DNA from: Cacconaster sp033811195
Lineage (GTDB): Bacteria > Bacteroidota > Bacteroidia > Bacteroidales > UBA932
Assembly (NCBI GenBank): GCA_033811195.1
Contig: JAPXOZ010000016.1
Location: forward strand, 1 to 39,084
Reading direction: 5' to 3'
Length of the DNA stretch: 39,084 bases
Part shown: positions 1-7,888 of the stretch, piece by piece
Layout of the letters: every line of letters starts with the position of its first letter
Position numbering within the stretch: position 1 is the stretch's first letter
Notes under the pieces: model-generated
What the model was told of the DNA's origin: nothing
Databases searched by the model: none
What the model saw: the letters and a program-made list of their open reading frames with translations, nothing else
Made by a program: the position numbers and the translations under genes

Positions 1-105
1 TCGCTATTACACTTGCAAGTGCAGGGACAAGATGCATACTATGCTATGAATCACAACATCAGAGCGTTTGCTTTTCCTCAGTTGAAGCTCGGCATCCGCT
101 TCTAA
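1..105 (+). CDS. C-terminal end of an outer-membrane beta-barrel protein (partial)
   Basis: The window opens inside a reading frame that ends with TAA at 103-105 after 34 residues. The last residues read PQLKLGIRF, an alternating hydrophobic strand ending in phenylalanine. That is the usual C-terminal signal of Gram-negative outer-membrane barrels, including TonB-dependent receptors. Nothing more of the protein is visible, so the exact family cannot be named. A strong hairpin terminator follows 36 bases after the stop, which supports this being a true gene end. Confidence 0.6.
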   Translation, partial: SLLHLQVQGQDAYYAMNHNIRAFAFPQLKLGIRF

Positions 106-141
106 TGATAATTAGCGAGTAGCATTAATAAAGCTTAATAG

Positions 142-178
142 GACCGACTAAAATATCTTTTAGTCGGTCTCTTTTTTT
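142..178 (+). terminator. Rho-independent terminator after the outer-membrane protein gene
   Basis: A perfect 12-bp stem (142-153 with 158-169) with a 4-base loop is followed by a T-rich run (ctcttttttt-like) on the plus strand. It lies shortly after the stop at 105. Confidence 0.88.
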
Positions 179-273
179 CTTCACTTTTTCTTTGCTCTAC
201 TGGCAATTTTAATAGTTATTGTAGTGCGAAAATCCTATTTTTGTGTTGCGTTATTGTTTTAGCCTGACAATAA

Positions 274-459
274 GTTTATCCGATAAGAATAATAGGCTAC
301 TATTATCCGCCGACAGTTTATGTTGGCAAAGTTGGAAGGTTGTATTGTATACATGAATCTGAAAGTGAGATTAAAGTGTTCGCAACACCGGCAGATATTC
401 TGGAACATGAGTTACTTGTATACCCTCATATCGGATTAACAGAATTTAACATATCATAG
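274..459 (+). pseudogene. Orphan open frame without a start, possible gene remnant
   Basis: This is the only notable content of the 106-468 gap apart from the terminator. A frame open from 274 to a TAG at 457-459 reads about 61 residues with protein-like composition (…YVGKVGRLYCIHES… …FATPADILEHELLVYPH…). It has no ATG; the upstream in-frame stop is at 271-273. It ends 9 bases before the glycosylase gene. I do not recognise the family. It may be the 3' remnant of a lost gene, or chance; the sensible residue mix favours a remnant. Confidence 0.3.
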
Positions 460-468
460 AGTTAAAAA

Positions 469-963
469 ATGTCCAAACATCAAACAGTTACCCATCCGTT
501 CCGGCCTCTTTTTCAAGCCGATTCGAAAATATTGATTTTGGGTTCTTTCCCCTCTGTCAAAACAAGAGAATACGGATTCTTTTACGGACACCCGCAGAAT
601 CGCTTTTGGATATTACTTGAGCGAATTTTTGGTGTGAAACTTAGCACAGATGTTGAAGAAAGAAAGGCCTTTCTTTTACAGCATCATCTCGCCTTATACG
701 ATGTTATTTACCGGTGCGATATCATCGGCTCAAGTGATGCCAGTATTAAAAACGCCGTTCCCTCGGATTTAAGTCCTATTTTTAAAGAGGCGGATATAAA
801 ACAGATTTTCTGCAACGGTGGTACTGCTTATCGCTATTATAAAAAGTATCAGGAGCAACAAACCGGATTTAAAGCTGTTCAACTACCCTCTACAAGTCCT
901 GCCAATGCAAGATCTTCTATGGATGATTTGTATAGTAAGTGGAAATTAATTAAAGAAGTTTAA
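469..963 (+). CDS. DNA-deoxyinosine (hypoxanthine) glycosylase, uracil-DNA glycosylase superfamily
   Basis: This is a predicted base-excision repair glycosylase of 164 residues, removing deaminated bases (hypoxanthine, possibly uracil) from DNA in the cytoplasm. The sequence shows the hallmarks of the HDG (family 6) branch of the UDG superfamily: an N-terminal ILGSFPS motif (residues 22-29), the strongly conserved HPQNRFW block (41-47, with the polar Asn at 44) and a C-terminal LPSTSPANA motif (139-147) in place of the usual HPSP-type loop. The length is normal for the family. The ATG at 469 is preceded by an A-rich stretch. It stands alone between unrecognised genes. The family is clear; which lesion is preferred cannot be read from sequence. 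Confidence 0.9.
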   Translation: MSKHQTVTHPFRPLFQADSKILILGSFPSVKTREYGFFYGHPQNRFWILLERIFGVKLSTDVEERKAFLLQHHLALYDVIYRCDIIGSSDASIKNAVPSDLSPIFKEADIKQIFCNGGTAYRYYKKYQEQQTGFKAVQLPSTSPANARSSMDDLYSKWKLIKEV

Positions 964-1034
964 TTAGAAATAGTAGATATGATATAAATCATTAGAATTA
1001 GTTAATGATAAATGGGTAAAACAATAAGGTATCA

Positions 1035-1856
1035 ATGAAAACAAAACTAATTATTATGACATTAGCACTCCTCTCCTTCCTCGGATGTACAAACGCGCAG
1101 AACAAAGAACTTGTCTCAGTATCCTACCACCGTTCCGGTATGCGCAGTGATGACTGCACTGATATTATAGTTAACAAAACGACAGACATCTATACCCTGG
1201 TTTTTGAAAAAGGTCGCAACGAAGATAATAAGATAAGTTTTGAAATTGACAAAAGTGATTTTGATGAGTTAGCGACGATTGTGTTCGGAATGAGCAAGCC
1301 CCGTAAAGAACGCCGTGGCTATGTCCTTGATTTAATGGAAACCCTTCAGGTATCATTTATTAAAAACGACAAAACTTTTTACCGAAATTATAGCATCAAT
1401 CAACGCAAAAACAAGAGAACTGCGGAATTAGAGGAACAAGCAATTGATTTGATGTATCATTGGATTGACAAGTACAAGAAACAATTCGAAATTCGCTTTA
1501 ATTACTCTAAAGGTATTGCAACGCCTACGGAAATTTACACCCACGCAGAACCTGCCGACTTGGTGAAGGATTTAGGTGTCTTTATAGAGCGCCTTGACCC
1601 GAACCGTGATGAGCAATGTGGCGGAATAAATCACTATTCCCATCGCTGGCGTGCCTTAAAACCCGGTATAGTTACCGTTTGGCTCCATGAATTGAGCTTA
1701 GGGTATGACAACGCCAGTAAGTTTCCAGAAGAATACGAACCCACCGCCTGCTACATCATCGATGAAACCCTGCATGTGCGTTACTCAAAAGAGGAAACGG
1801 AAGCAACACAGGAAAGATTTAAAAAGCAAAAAAAACACAATAGGAGAACTGAATAA
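1035..1856 (+). CDS. Hypothetical lipoprotein, unknown function
   Basis: I do not recognise this 273-residue protein. It begins with a positively charged, hydrophobic signal (MKTKLIIMTLALLSFLGC) with a lipobox ending at Cys18, so it is probably exported and lipidated. The mature part is mixed alpha/beta in composition, with a charged C-terminus rich in Lys, Glu and Arg (EEATQERFKKQKK-like). No catalytic motif is apparent. Its stop overlaps the next start by one base (TAATG), which suggests co-translation with the 1856-2242 gene. The pairing of an exported protein with a small cytosolic partner may be functional, but nothing in the sequence proves it. Confidence 0.75.
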   Translation: MKTKLIIMTLALLSFLGCTNAQNKELVSVSYHRSGMRSDDCTDIIVNKTTDIYTLVFEKGRNEDNKISFEIDKSDFDELATIVFGMSKPRKERRGYVLDLMETLQVSFIKNDKTFYRNYSINQRKNKRTAELEEQAIDLMYHWIDKYKKQFEIRFNYSKGIATPTEIYTHAEPADLVKDLGVFIERLDPNRDEQCGGINHYSHRWRALKPGIVTVWLHELSLGYDNASKFPEEYEPTACYIIDETLHVRYSKEETEATQERFKKQKKHNRRTE

Positions 1857-2242
1857 TGCTTTTATTAGGAGTAAGAGAAGAAAATGGTTGGCTGGCGTCA
1901 ACATTTAATCTGACCTATCCGGTCGGATGGGAAAAAATCTGTAAAGCTGTAAGCATGGCTTATGGTTATTACAATAATGTAGAGGTTTTAGTCGATAACG
2001 AAGTAATTGACATTTCCTCAGCAGAGGAGATTTTGACACTCGGGGAAGCCGGGACAATGACAATTCGCGGTATATCGACAATAATCAAAGTCCCGATTAT
2101 GATTACTTTTTTTAATCAGCTTCAGACTGTAAATGTGACCATGCCATGTACGGCAGGAGAATTTGAGAAGGCTGATTATCAGAGGTTCAACATGTCGCTG
2201 GGACAATATATGGACAGTTTGGAGTTGGCGATGTATCGTTGA
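1856..2242 (+). CDS. Hypothetical cytosolic protein, unknown function
   Basis: This 128-residue protein has no signal peptide or membrane segment. The start ATG shares its first A with the stop codon of the gene before, a typical translational-coupling arrangement. The sequence (LLGVREENGWLAS…, a central TMTIRGIS segment, C-terminal helix SLGQYMDSLELAMYR) looks like a small compact alpha/beta domain. I cannot assign it to a family. Its small size, cytosolic location and position among unique genes would fit an immunity-type or accessory protein, but that is speculation. Confidence 0.7.
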   Translation: MLLLGVREENGWLASTFNLTYPVGWEKICKAVSMAYGYYNNVEVLVDNEVIDISSAEEILTLGEAGTMTIRGISTIIKVPIMITFFNQLQTVNVTMPCTAGEFEKADYQRFNMSLGQYMDSLELAMYR

Positions 2243-2291
2243 TTAACATTTTTATCCTATGTAACAAAAAACATTTCAAAACCATAAGACC

Positions 2292-3227
2292 ATGACAATA
2301 ACTAAGAAAAGCTTGATAATGCTTACGCTGTTAATTGTTACACTGTTAGGAGTAGCATTTAGCATGAATGCGCAGCAAAGGGTAAATGTGAAAACTCTCT
2401 TTGATTTGTTGCCTTCGGATGCTTTTTTTCTTATGCCTTCTGATGATCCGGCCGAGTTAGAAAAGCATATCAAGGTGTGCGACTATAGATATGGATATCT
2501 TCAATTGGAGTTCGAAGACCAGAGCTACTGGGAAATGTGCTATTGGAACTTAAATAACGGCGACAAATTAATTGCCGTAAGCAGTTACATAACACATTCT
2601 TTTTTTCTTTATAGCGACGGGGAAGTAACGTTCACAACTGAGTTTGGAATAGATGAGATTCTTAATAATATGTATAGTAGCTTTGCTATGAACCCCTATG
2701 ACAATTGGTTTAGACTCCATGTTCCTAGACATGGAACTTCCATTTACCTTAGCATAAATGAAATTGAGTCACAGATTTATAAGTGGCAAAATGAGATGTT
2801 TGTTCGTATTGACAAATATCCCACCCAAAACTGCACTCACCAACAGCTTGTGGAAGGTTTCGCCAATGCACTCGGTACTGCTGATGCAGACTATTGCTTA
2901 CAATATCTTTTACCAGCCTATGTTTCGGAACAATGCATGAACGTCTTTGAAGGAAATAAAGAGCAATTTATATGTGATCTAATTGCAGGCGAAGATGGAC
3001 AGAGCTTCATAAAACCCCAAAAACTGAGCGATATCAAGTCAGCAACCTATCGTTACACCCCCGATGATGGATTTGCCAATCATATTATTCTCATCGAACT
3101 AAATGACGGCAGTTCCTACACCTACTATCCAAGCTTGGAATCGGTTGAAGTGTTAGAAATGTTTAAAAATGGTGAATATGGAGAGTTCATCACCAGAATT
3201 CCATATATCACAGGAGGAGTGGGATAA
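2292..3227 (+). CDS. Hypothetical secreted protein (311 aa)
   Basis: The protein starts with a signal peptide (Lys-rich N-terminus, hydrophobic core, cleavage expected after SMNAQ near residue 28). The mature start reads VNVKTLFDLLPSD, followed by residues rich in Asp, Glu, Tyr and Trp. The opening resembles small Bacteroidota exported proteins in which a 'LF..LP.' motif follows the signal (DUF3256-like), but the match is weak and I do not assign it. The same opening occurs again just downstream in a broken copy (3293-3487), showing a local duplication. No catalytic motif is visible. It is in the same direction as the two genes before it, 49 bases after the last. Confidence 0.7.
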   Translation: MTITKKSLIMLTLLIVTLLGVAFSMNAQQRVNVKTLFDLLPSDAFFLMPSDDPAELEKHIKVCDYRYGYLQLEFEDQSYWEMCYWNLNNGDKLIAVSSYITHSFFLYSDGEVTFTTEFGIDEILNNMYSSFAMNPYDNWFRLHVPRHGTSIYLSINEIESQIYKWQNEMFVRIDKYPTQNCTHQQLVEGFANALGTADADYCLQYLLPAYVSEQCMNVFEGNKEQFICDLIAGEDGQSFIKPQKLSDIKSATYRYTPDDGFANHIILIELNDGSSYTYYPSLESVEVLEMFKNGEYGEFITRIPYITGGVG

Positions 3228-3292
3228 GAAATAGAGACAGTTTTACAGACAAAAAGGTCATGTCAGAATAGCATGCAGTTACCGAGACATAC

Positions 3293-3487
3293 TTGGCTAC
3301 TGATTTTGAGTGTTCTGACGTAGTTGGTGCCATATCACAAAAACACGCCGCAAACAACTGGGAAATCCTTATCGTGTTTGTGCTGTTTGCTATAACTGTG
3401 CTGGGAGCGACATTATGTGCGAATGAACAAAAGGATGTAGATGTAAAAACACTTTTTGATTTGTTGCCTTCGGATAGATCGAAGTAA
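3293..3487 (+). pseudogene. Truncated duplicate of the 2292-3227 secreted-protein gene
   Basis: This frame has no ATG (it opens at a TTG). It holds a hydrophobic signal-like segment (FVLFAITVLGATLCANEQ) and then VDVKTLFDLLPSD. That nearly repeats VNVKTLFDLLPSD of the gene immediately upstream, at both protein and DNA level (shared tttgatttgttgccttcgga). Directly after this motif the frame stops. Only the signal peptide and first dozen mature residues of a paralogue remain. The stop lies just inside the left arm of the hairpin that follows. Confidence 0.65.
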
Positions 3488-3524
3488 ATAACGAACGCCG
3501 TCAAAAAAACGGCGTTTGTTATTT
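3486..3524. terminator. Long hairpin between convergent genes
   Basis: A 16-bp stem (3486-3501 with 3509-3524, one G-T pair) encloses a 7-base A-rich loop. The arms end in AAAT/ATTT, so the structure can act in both directions. It sits between the plus-strand relic and the minus-strand DUF2141 gene and is a likely bidirectional terminator. Confidence 0.75.
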
Positions 3525-3554
3525 ATGACAGCATATTTTATTTAATTCTAGAAA

Positions 3555-4010
3555 TTATTTCTGTCCGAATATCGTAAAGTCAAAATAGACCATTGTTAAT
3601 TCATGGATTGTCATTTCATTTGCCTTTACTTCAAAAAGCATATCATCAGGATTGGGTGGTCCCATTTCTGTAACTGTATTGTTGGAGAAAGCATACCCTT
3701 CAACAGGTATCCCCATTGGTCCCAAATCAATCTTTTGATTCTCGTTTTCATCGTGATAAGCTATAATGATGTATTTACCTTCAGGAAGAGACTCTAGACT
3801 CCAAACAGCAGAGTTGTTTTCGATAGAAAGGGCCACTTTTTGAGTTGCCTCATGTTTGGAAAAGTTCTCCTTTCCCTCGAAAAGAGCCACCATAACTGTT
3901 CCGTCGTTGCTTTTCAGATTTTCAAAGCTAACGATTAATTTTCCATTTTGAGCCTGCATCTGAGTTGCAAAGAACACAATTGTACAGGCGAGTAATAATA
4001 AGCGTTTCAT
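3555..4010 (-). CDS. DUF2141 domain-containing secreted protein
   Basis: This is a small exported protein of about 151 residues. The ATG at 4010 gives a clean signal peptide (MKRLLLLACTIVFFATQMQAQ); an in-frame TTG at 4022 would only add MSKK. After cleavage the sequence has the DUF2141 pattern: GKLIVSFENLKSNDGTVMVALF at the start of the domain, a middle LPEGKYIIIAYHDENENQKIDLG block with an Asp/Asn-rich, calcium-loop-like turn, and GIPVEGYAFSNN. The family is widespread in Bacteroidota and of unknown function, probably an Ig-like periplasmic domain. It follows the winged-helix regulator by 16 bases and is probably the last gene of the 4885-3555 operon. Confidence 0.85.
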   Translation of the reverse strand: MKRLLLLACTIVFFATQMQAQNGKLIVSFENLKSNDGTVMVALFEGKENFSKHEATQKVALSIENNSAVWSLESLPEGKYIIIAYHDENENQKIDLGPMGIPVEGYAFSNNTVTEMGPPNPDDMLFEVKANEMTIHELTMVYFDFTIFGQK

Positions 4011-4026
4011 CTTTTTACTCAATAAG

Positions 4027-4311
4027 TTATAAATTCAAATATCCTTTTAATGATTCAACATATTCTTCAAAGGCTTTTATGCCTTCTTCTGTGATTTTAC
4101 ATACAGTGCGGGTTCGTTTTCCTACAAATCCCCTTTCTACTTCAATATAACCCGCTTCACTCAACTTATCTATTTGCACACTCAAATTCCCCGATGTAGA
4201 CTTGGTTTGATCTCTCAAATAGACAAAGTCAGCCTCTTCCACCGATAGCAATATGGACATTATTGCCAATCGAAGTTCGGAATGAAGTAAGGGGTCAAGT
4301 TGTTTAAACAT
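4027..4311 (-). CDS. Winged-helix transcriptional regulator (HTH_34/MarR-like)
   Basis: This 94-residue DNA-binding protein consists of one winged helix-turn-helix domain: the N-terminal LDPLLHSELRLAIMSILL helix, the recognition region LRDQTKSTSGNLSVQIDKLSEAGYIEV, and the wing RGFVGKRTRTVCKITEEG. This layout is the HTH_34 type common in Bacteroidota, usually encoded beside a multi-pass membrane protein. Its start overlaps the end of the membrane-protein gene by 8 bases, so the two are co-translated. It probably controls its own operon: an inverted repeat lies between the promoter boxes at 4937-4968. No effector-binding domain is visible, so the signal may come from the membrane partner. Confidence 0.87.
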   Translation of the reverse strand: MFKQLDPLLHSELRLAIMSILLSVEEADFVYLRDQTKSTSGNLSVQIDKLSEAGYIEVERGFVGKRTRTVCKITEEGIKAFEEYVESLKGYLNL

Positions 4312-4885
4312 GCCTTTTACCTTTCAAGTTCAAAACATGCCCCGGAATAACCATCATTATCAAAAAGATAAGTGCGAAAATCAGAATGGATGGGTATCCT
4401 TTTACAATCAGGCACAAGAAAGAGAGAAGAATTCCTGCAAATCCTGAAATAATAATGGGCTTAAATTTAATTATCAGTCCTGTAATAGCGGTTCCACTAC
4501 CCATCATCAGTACTACGATAAAAAGAATGGGAAATTCCCAAAAAAAGATTGATGGAATAGAGACGGCTAACGCACCTATTCCAAATACCAACCATACATA
4601 ACCGATAATTCTGTCAATATAAGTTTTGACCCCACTTTCTTGTTTTCTAAGAACCCACATCATTGTTGGAAAACCTATGGCAGGAATTAAAAACCACAAG
4701 TAATTCCATTGAGGATTGCCTGTTGTTGAAAAGAGGTACCAAACCAACAGTGAAACAAATACGGTTGTATAGCCCCAAATAAGAAATGGTATTCCATTCC
4801 CTTTTTCAATGCGCTGTTGCGTGTTACGAATCATTCGAGCGATGAGTTCCAAACTCTCCTTCTCATTTAGTTGTTTTTCTTCCAT
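4304..4885 (-). CDS. Multi-pass membrane protein paired with the winged-helix regulator
   Basis: This 193-residue protein has a cytosolic N-terminus rich in charged residues (MEEKQLNEKESLELIARMIRN, containing an amphipathic helix) and about five to six hydrophobic segments between residues 33 and 183 (for example IPFLIWGYTTVFVSLLVWYL and IPSIFFWEFPILFIVVLMM). The C-terminus is basic (NLKGKRHV). Such proteins recur upstream of small HTH_34 regulators in Bacteroidota, but no function is established that I can name. It is the first gene of a three-gene operon with the regulator and the DUF2141 protein. A sensory or anti-regulator role is inferred from the pairing only. Confidence 0.8.
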   Translation of the reverse strand: MEEKQLNEKESLELIARMIRNTQQRIEKGNGIPFLIWGYTTVFVSLLVWYLFSTTGNPQWNYLWFLIPAIGFPTMMWVLRKQESGVKTYIDRIIGYVWLVFGIGALAVSIPSIFFWEFPILFIVVLMMGSGTAITGLIIKFKPIIISGFAGILLSFLCLIVKGYPSILIFALIFLIMMVIPGHVLNLKGKRHV

Positions 4886-4936
4886 TGTGATACATTTTGA
4901 AATGTGATTTATTTAGTTTGTTATTGAAATCTGACG

Positions 4937-4968
4937 CAAATATAAATCGGTTTATTTTATAAACCAAA
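4937..4968 (-). promoter_or_regulatory. Promoter of the regulator operon with an inverted-repeat operator
   Basis: On the minus strand a TTTG (4965-4968) and a perfect TATATTTG box (4937-4944) are separated by 20 bases, the Bacteroidota -33/-7 arrangement. Between them lies a perfect 7-bp inverted repeat, ggtttat-ttt-ataaacc (4949-4965). It touches the -33 box and is a likely binding site for the winged-helix regulator of the same operon. Confidence 0.7.
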
Positions 4969-5028
4969 TAAAAACGAAAAATTTCAACTTTTTTTTCAAA
5001 AAACACTAAAAAACGAGATTAATTAATC

Positions 5029-5056
5029 TTGCAATAAGTTTTGTTTTATAACTTTA
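5029..5056 (+). promoter_or_regulatory. Promoter of the mscS-family gene
   Basis: A TTG at 5029-5031 and a TAACTTTA box at 5049-5056 match the Bacteroidota consensus at 17-base spacing. Transcription would begin at about 5062-5064. That leaves almost no leader for the first ATG (5066) and favours the in-frame ATG at 5090. Confidence 0.55.
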
Positions 5057-5089
5057 CCCCCAATTATGTCAGAAAATAACACATTTATC

Positions 5090-7024
5090 ATGAACCACAA
5101 ACGTATTATATCCCTTTTGATTGTTTTTATAATCTCCTCTTTCTCCTGTTTAGTGGCTCAGGAGCCGCAAGCTCGGAATCACGCATCAGATAGCTTAGCG
5201 CATCAAAATGATTCTTTAAACAGGGTGTTACTTAAAGATTATAAAAGTCGCCTTATTGAAATAGACTCCATTCGCAGATTGGATTCGATAAGACAAGCTA
5301 GCCTGGAAGAACAATTGGCTACACTCAAGACAACAGACAACCTTAAAAAGGAAGAGATTCAAAGGCAACTTGCTACTATTCAGCAAAGAGAAATAGATAG
5401 AGTTGCACGGAAGAAAGCGAGAGTAGACTCCCTACGCAGCGTGGCAGTAGGATATCCTGTAATCGGCGTGCTAAAGGATACTATTTTTTCACTATATGCG
5501 CGTTTAGGTTCCTTTACTCCAAAGGAGAGAGCGCAAAATGTTAGTGAGCGGATAGAAATTTTGTATGATGATGATTTTATGGATCCTGATTCACTCTATG
5601 TGGTAACGACCGAGAATTATCGGGATATAATGTATCAAGACAAAATTTTGATGAGTATCACGGAAACCGATGCTATTTGGAGTAATACAACTATTGATGA
5701 ACTTGCTCAAGAGTACTTGTTACTAATTCAAGATTCGATTAAAAATGCCCGTGTAGAAAACAGTTTGCCACGTTTGCTTACCAGGATAGGGTTGGTTATT
5801 CTCACAATAGTTGTTCTGGTTTTTATGATCGTCGGTGTGAATAAGCTCTTTAAATGGTTGACAAAGTATATCAATGAAAATAAAAAACATTGGTTTAAAA
5901 ATCTTAAATATCGCGATTATACATACTTATCAGCCGAACAAGAGATAAAGCTTGTAACCAATCTATTTAAATTACTACGTTGGGTAACCATAATTCTATT
6001 GCTTTTCTTTGTTATTCCCGTCATTTTCAGCATCTTTCCATTTACAAGAGGTTGGGCAGATATGCTATTCGGAATGATATGGAGACCTGTGAGGAAGATG
6101 TTTATTTCTATTTGGAATTATCTTCCCAATCTATTCACAATACTGTTGATATACATAGTTTTCAAGTATTTGGTTCGTCTTATTCGTTATTTCTTTAAAG
6201 AGATTGAATCAGGGAAGCTAACAGTCGGCGGATTTCACAAAGACTGGGCTTTGCCCACATTTGCCATTATTCGTATTCTTCTCTATGCGTTTGCATTTAT
6301 CATGATATTTCCCTACTTACCGGGCTCCGATTCTCCCATTTTTAAAGGAGTTTCCGTATTCCTTGGTCTCCTGGTCTCTTTGGGCTCATCATCGGCAATC
6401 TCAAATATGGTAGCAGGTTTGGTCATAACATATATGCGTCCCTTTGTAATTGGCGACAGAATTAAGATCAATAATATTTCGGGTGATGTTATAGAAAAAA
6501 CTATATTAGTTACACGTTTAAGAACTGTTACCAACGAAGAGATAACAATTCCCAACTCAGCTATTTTATCTGGAAATACCATAAATTACAGCAGATTTTC
6601 CAAAGATCCTGGATTAATTATCTATACCATAGCCACATTTGGATACGATATACCATGGAAAAAGGTAAATGAGATTCTTATAGAAGCAGCTTTACGTTGT
6701 AAAGAAGTTTTGAGAGAACCAAAACCTTTTGTACATCAAGCAGAACTGAATGATTTTTACATATCGTATAGAATACATGCTTACGTAAGCGAAGCAAAAC
6801 ACCAGGTAATAGTATTCTCGCAGCTTCACGGACATATTCAAGATGTTTGCAACGAACAAGGTGTTGAACTGATGTCGCCTCACATTATGGAACATCGTGC
6901 TGCAAATCGGGTTGTTATGAATCCGGGGTGCGCTCCAAAAGATTATAAAGCTCCCGAGTTTGATGTGAACGTGAATATTGATAACAAAAGTGAGAAACAA
7001 AGCGATAGTAAATCAAAGAGTTAA
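5090..7024 (+). CDS. MscS-family mechanosensitive ion channel
   Basis: This is a large MscS-type channel of the inner membrane, expected to open under membrane tension and release solutes on osmotic downshock. I chose the ATG at 5090 (MNHKRIIS…) because it starts directly at the signal peptide and because the promoter box ends at 5056; the ATG at 5066 would add eight residues. In the longer numbering, a signal peptide (9-32) is followed by a charged coiled-coil-like periplasmic region (50-125), membrane segments near 240-258, 303-322, 354-375 and 398-417, the pore helix (426-456, with LGSSSAISN and glycine/alanine packing), and the MscS beta domain (457-512: RPFVIGDRI, TIPNSAIL). A cytosolic alpha/beta part and a Lys/Ser-rich tail follow. 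It stands alone. Confidence 0.93.
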   Translation: MNHKRIISLLIVFIISSFSCLVAQEPQARNHASDSLAHQNDSLNRVLLKDYKSRLIEIDSIRRLDSIRQASLEEQLATLKTTDNLKKEEIQRQLATIQQREIDRVARKKARVDSLRSVAVGYPVIGVLKDTIFSLYARLGSFTPKERAQNVSERIEILYDDDFMDPDSLYVVTTENYRDIMYQDKILMSITETDAIWSNTTIDELAQEYLLLIQDSIKNARVENSLPRLLTRIGLVILTIVVLVFMIVGVNKLFKWLTKYINENKKHWFKNLKYRDYTYLSAEQEIKLVTNLFKLLRWVTIILLLFFVIPVIFSIFPFTRGWADMLFGMIWRPVRKMFISIWNYLPNLFTILLIYIVFKYLVRLIRYFFKEIESGKLTVGGFHKDWALPTFAIIRILLYAFAFIMIFPYLPGSDSPIFKGVSVFLGLLVSLGSSSAISNMVAGLVITYMRPFVIGDRIKINNISGDVIEKTILVTRLRTVTNEEITIPNSAILSGNTINYSRFSKDPGLIIYTIATFGYDIPWKKVNEILIEAALRCKEVLREPKPFVHQAELNDFYISYRIHAYVSEAKHQVIVFSQLHGHIQDVCNEQGVELMSPHIMEHRAANRVVMNPGCAPKDYKAPEFDVNVNIDNKSEKQSDSKSKS

Positions 7025-7097
7025 GAGTATTGAGTTAGAGTTTTATTAGTTTTTCAACTTCCTACAGCCCTCTATAGCCATTTCTAAAAATTTTTTG

Positions 7098-7105
7098 TAT
7101 ATTTG
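7098..7105 (+). promoter_or_regulatory. Promoter box of the carbonic anhydrase gene
   Basis: A perfect TATATTTG (TAnnTTTG) lies 23 bases before the ATG at 7129. No clear -33 TTTG is present at the right distance. Confidence 0.55.
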
Positions 7106-7128
7106 AAAAAACAAATTAAGGTAAAACT

Positions 7129-7791
7129 ATGACAACGGAAGAAATGAATAAACATGAAGAACGCGAACTGTTATTAGATTCTGTTCGCGATTTCAACGAG
7201 AGGGAATATATTCCCAGACAGGAACTGTTCGAAGGACTGAAAGGGGAGCAAAAACCCCACACCCTATTTATCGGTTGTTCCGATTCACGCGTGGTTCCGC
7301 ATATGTTGACAAATAGTTTAGCCGGAGATCTTTTTGTTGTACGCAATATAGCCAATCTTGTCCCTTTTTATGAAACGGAGACCAAAGAATTCGTAGCCAC
7401 TTCTGCAGTAATTGAATATGCCGTGTTAGAGTTGCAGGTCGAAAACATTGTGGTTTGCGGACATTCAAACTGCGGTGGTTGCGGAGCCCTCTATATGGGG
7501 GAAGATTTGAACAAATTGCATCATACGAAGAAATGGCTTGAGCTTGCAATGCCGGTAAAAGAGATTGTGGAAGAAAAAATAGCCAAAAAGAAAATTCCTT
7601 TGGAAAAACGTGAAGAGTATACGGAGAAAATGAATGTTGTGCTTCAGTTGCGCCATTTGATGCATTATCCTTATATTCGGTCACGCGTAAGAGCAGGTAA
7701 ATTAACCTTGTACGGATGGTACTATAGTATCGAAGAGGGACGTATTTACAATTACGACAAAAAGAGCAGAAAGTTTATCAAGGTGGAGTAA
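7129..7791 (+). CDS. Beta-class carbonic anhydrase
   Basis: This 220-residue zinc enzyme interconverts CO2 and bicarbonate in the cytoplasm. All beta-class active-site elements are visible: the first zinc ligand Cys50 with the Asp52-Arg54 dyad in GCSDSRV, and His112 and Cys115 in GHSNCGGCGA. The GDLFVVRNIAN block (66-76) and the AVIEYAVLEL helix are also typical. The length is normal. It may supply bicarbonate for carboxylation or help pH balance. It has its own promoter box and ends just before a hairpin shared with the convergent lipoprotein gene. A plant-type versus bacterial-type subclass cannot be told reliably by eye. Confidence 0.95.
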   Translation: MTTEEMNKHEERELLLDSVRDFNEREYIPRQELFEGLKGEQKPHTLFIGCSDSRVVPHMLTNSLAGDLFVVRNIANLVPFYETETKEFVATSAVIEYAVLELQVENIVVCGHSNCGGCGALYMGEDLNKLHHTKKWLELAMPVKEIVEEKIAKKKIPLEKREEYTEKMNVVLQLRHLMHYPYIRSRVRAGKLTLYGWYYSIEEGRIYNYDKKSRKFIKVE

Positions 7792-7813
7792 TGTTGAGTT
7801 TGTTAACAAATAA

Positions 7814-7842
7814 CGAGGGTGTCGATTAAAACGACACCCTCG
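7814..7842. terminator. Bidirectional terminator hairpin (copy 1 of a repeated hairpin)
   Basis: A perfect 11-bp stem cgagggtgtcg/cgacaccctcg with a 7-base loop lies between the convergent carbonic anhydrase and LRR lipoprotein genes. Almost the same hairpin recurs at 9464-9490, downstream of the second LRR lipoprotein, so it belongs to the duplicated unit. Confidence 0.75.
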
Positions 7843-7888
7843 ACTGTTTTATATAGAGACCTATTATAAGGTCACTAAGGGTTTCTCA

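Noticed and set aside
7268..7684. 138-residue minus-strand open frame
   Set aside because: It is antisense to the carbonic anhydrase gene, whose active-site motifs are complete.
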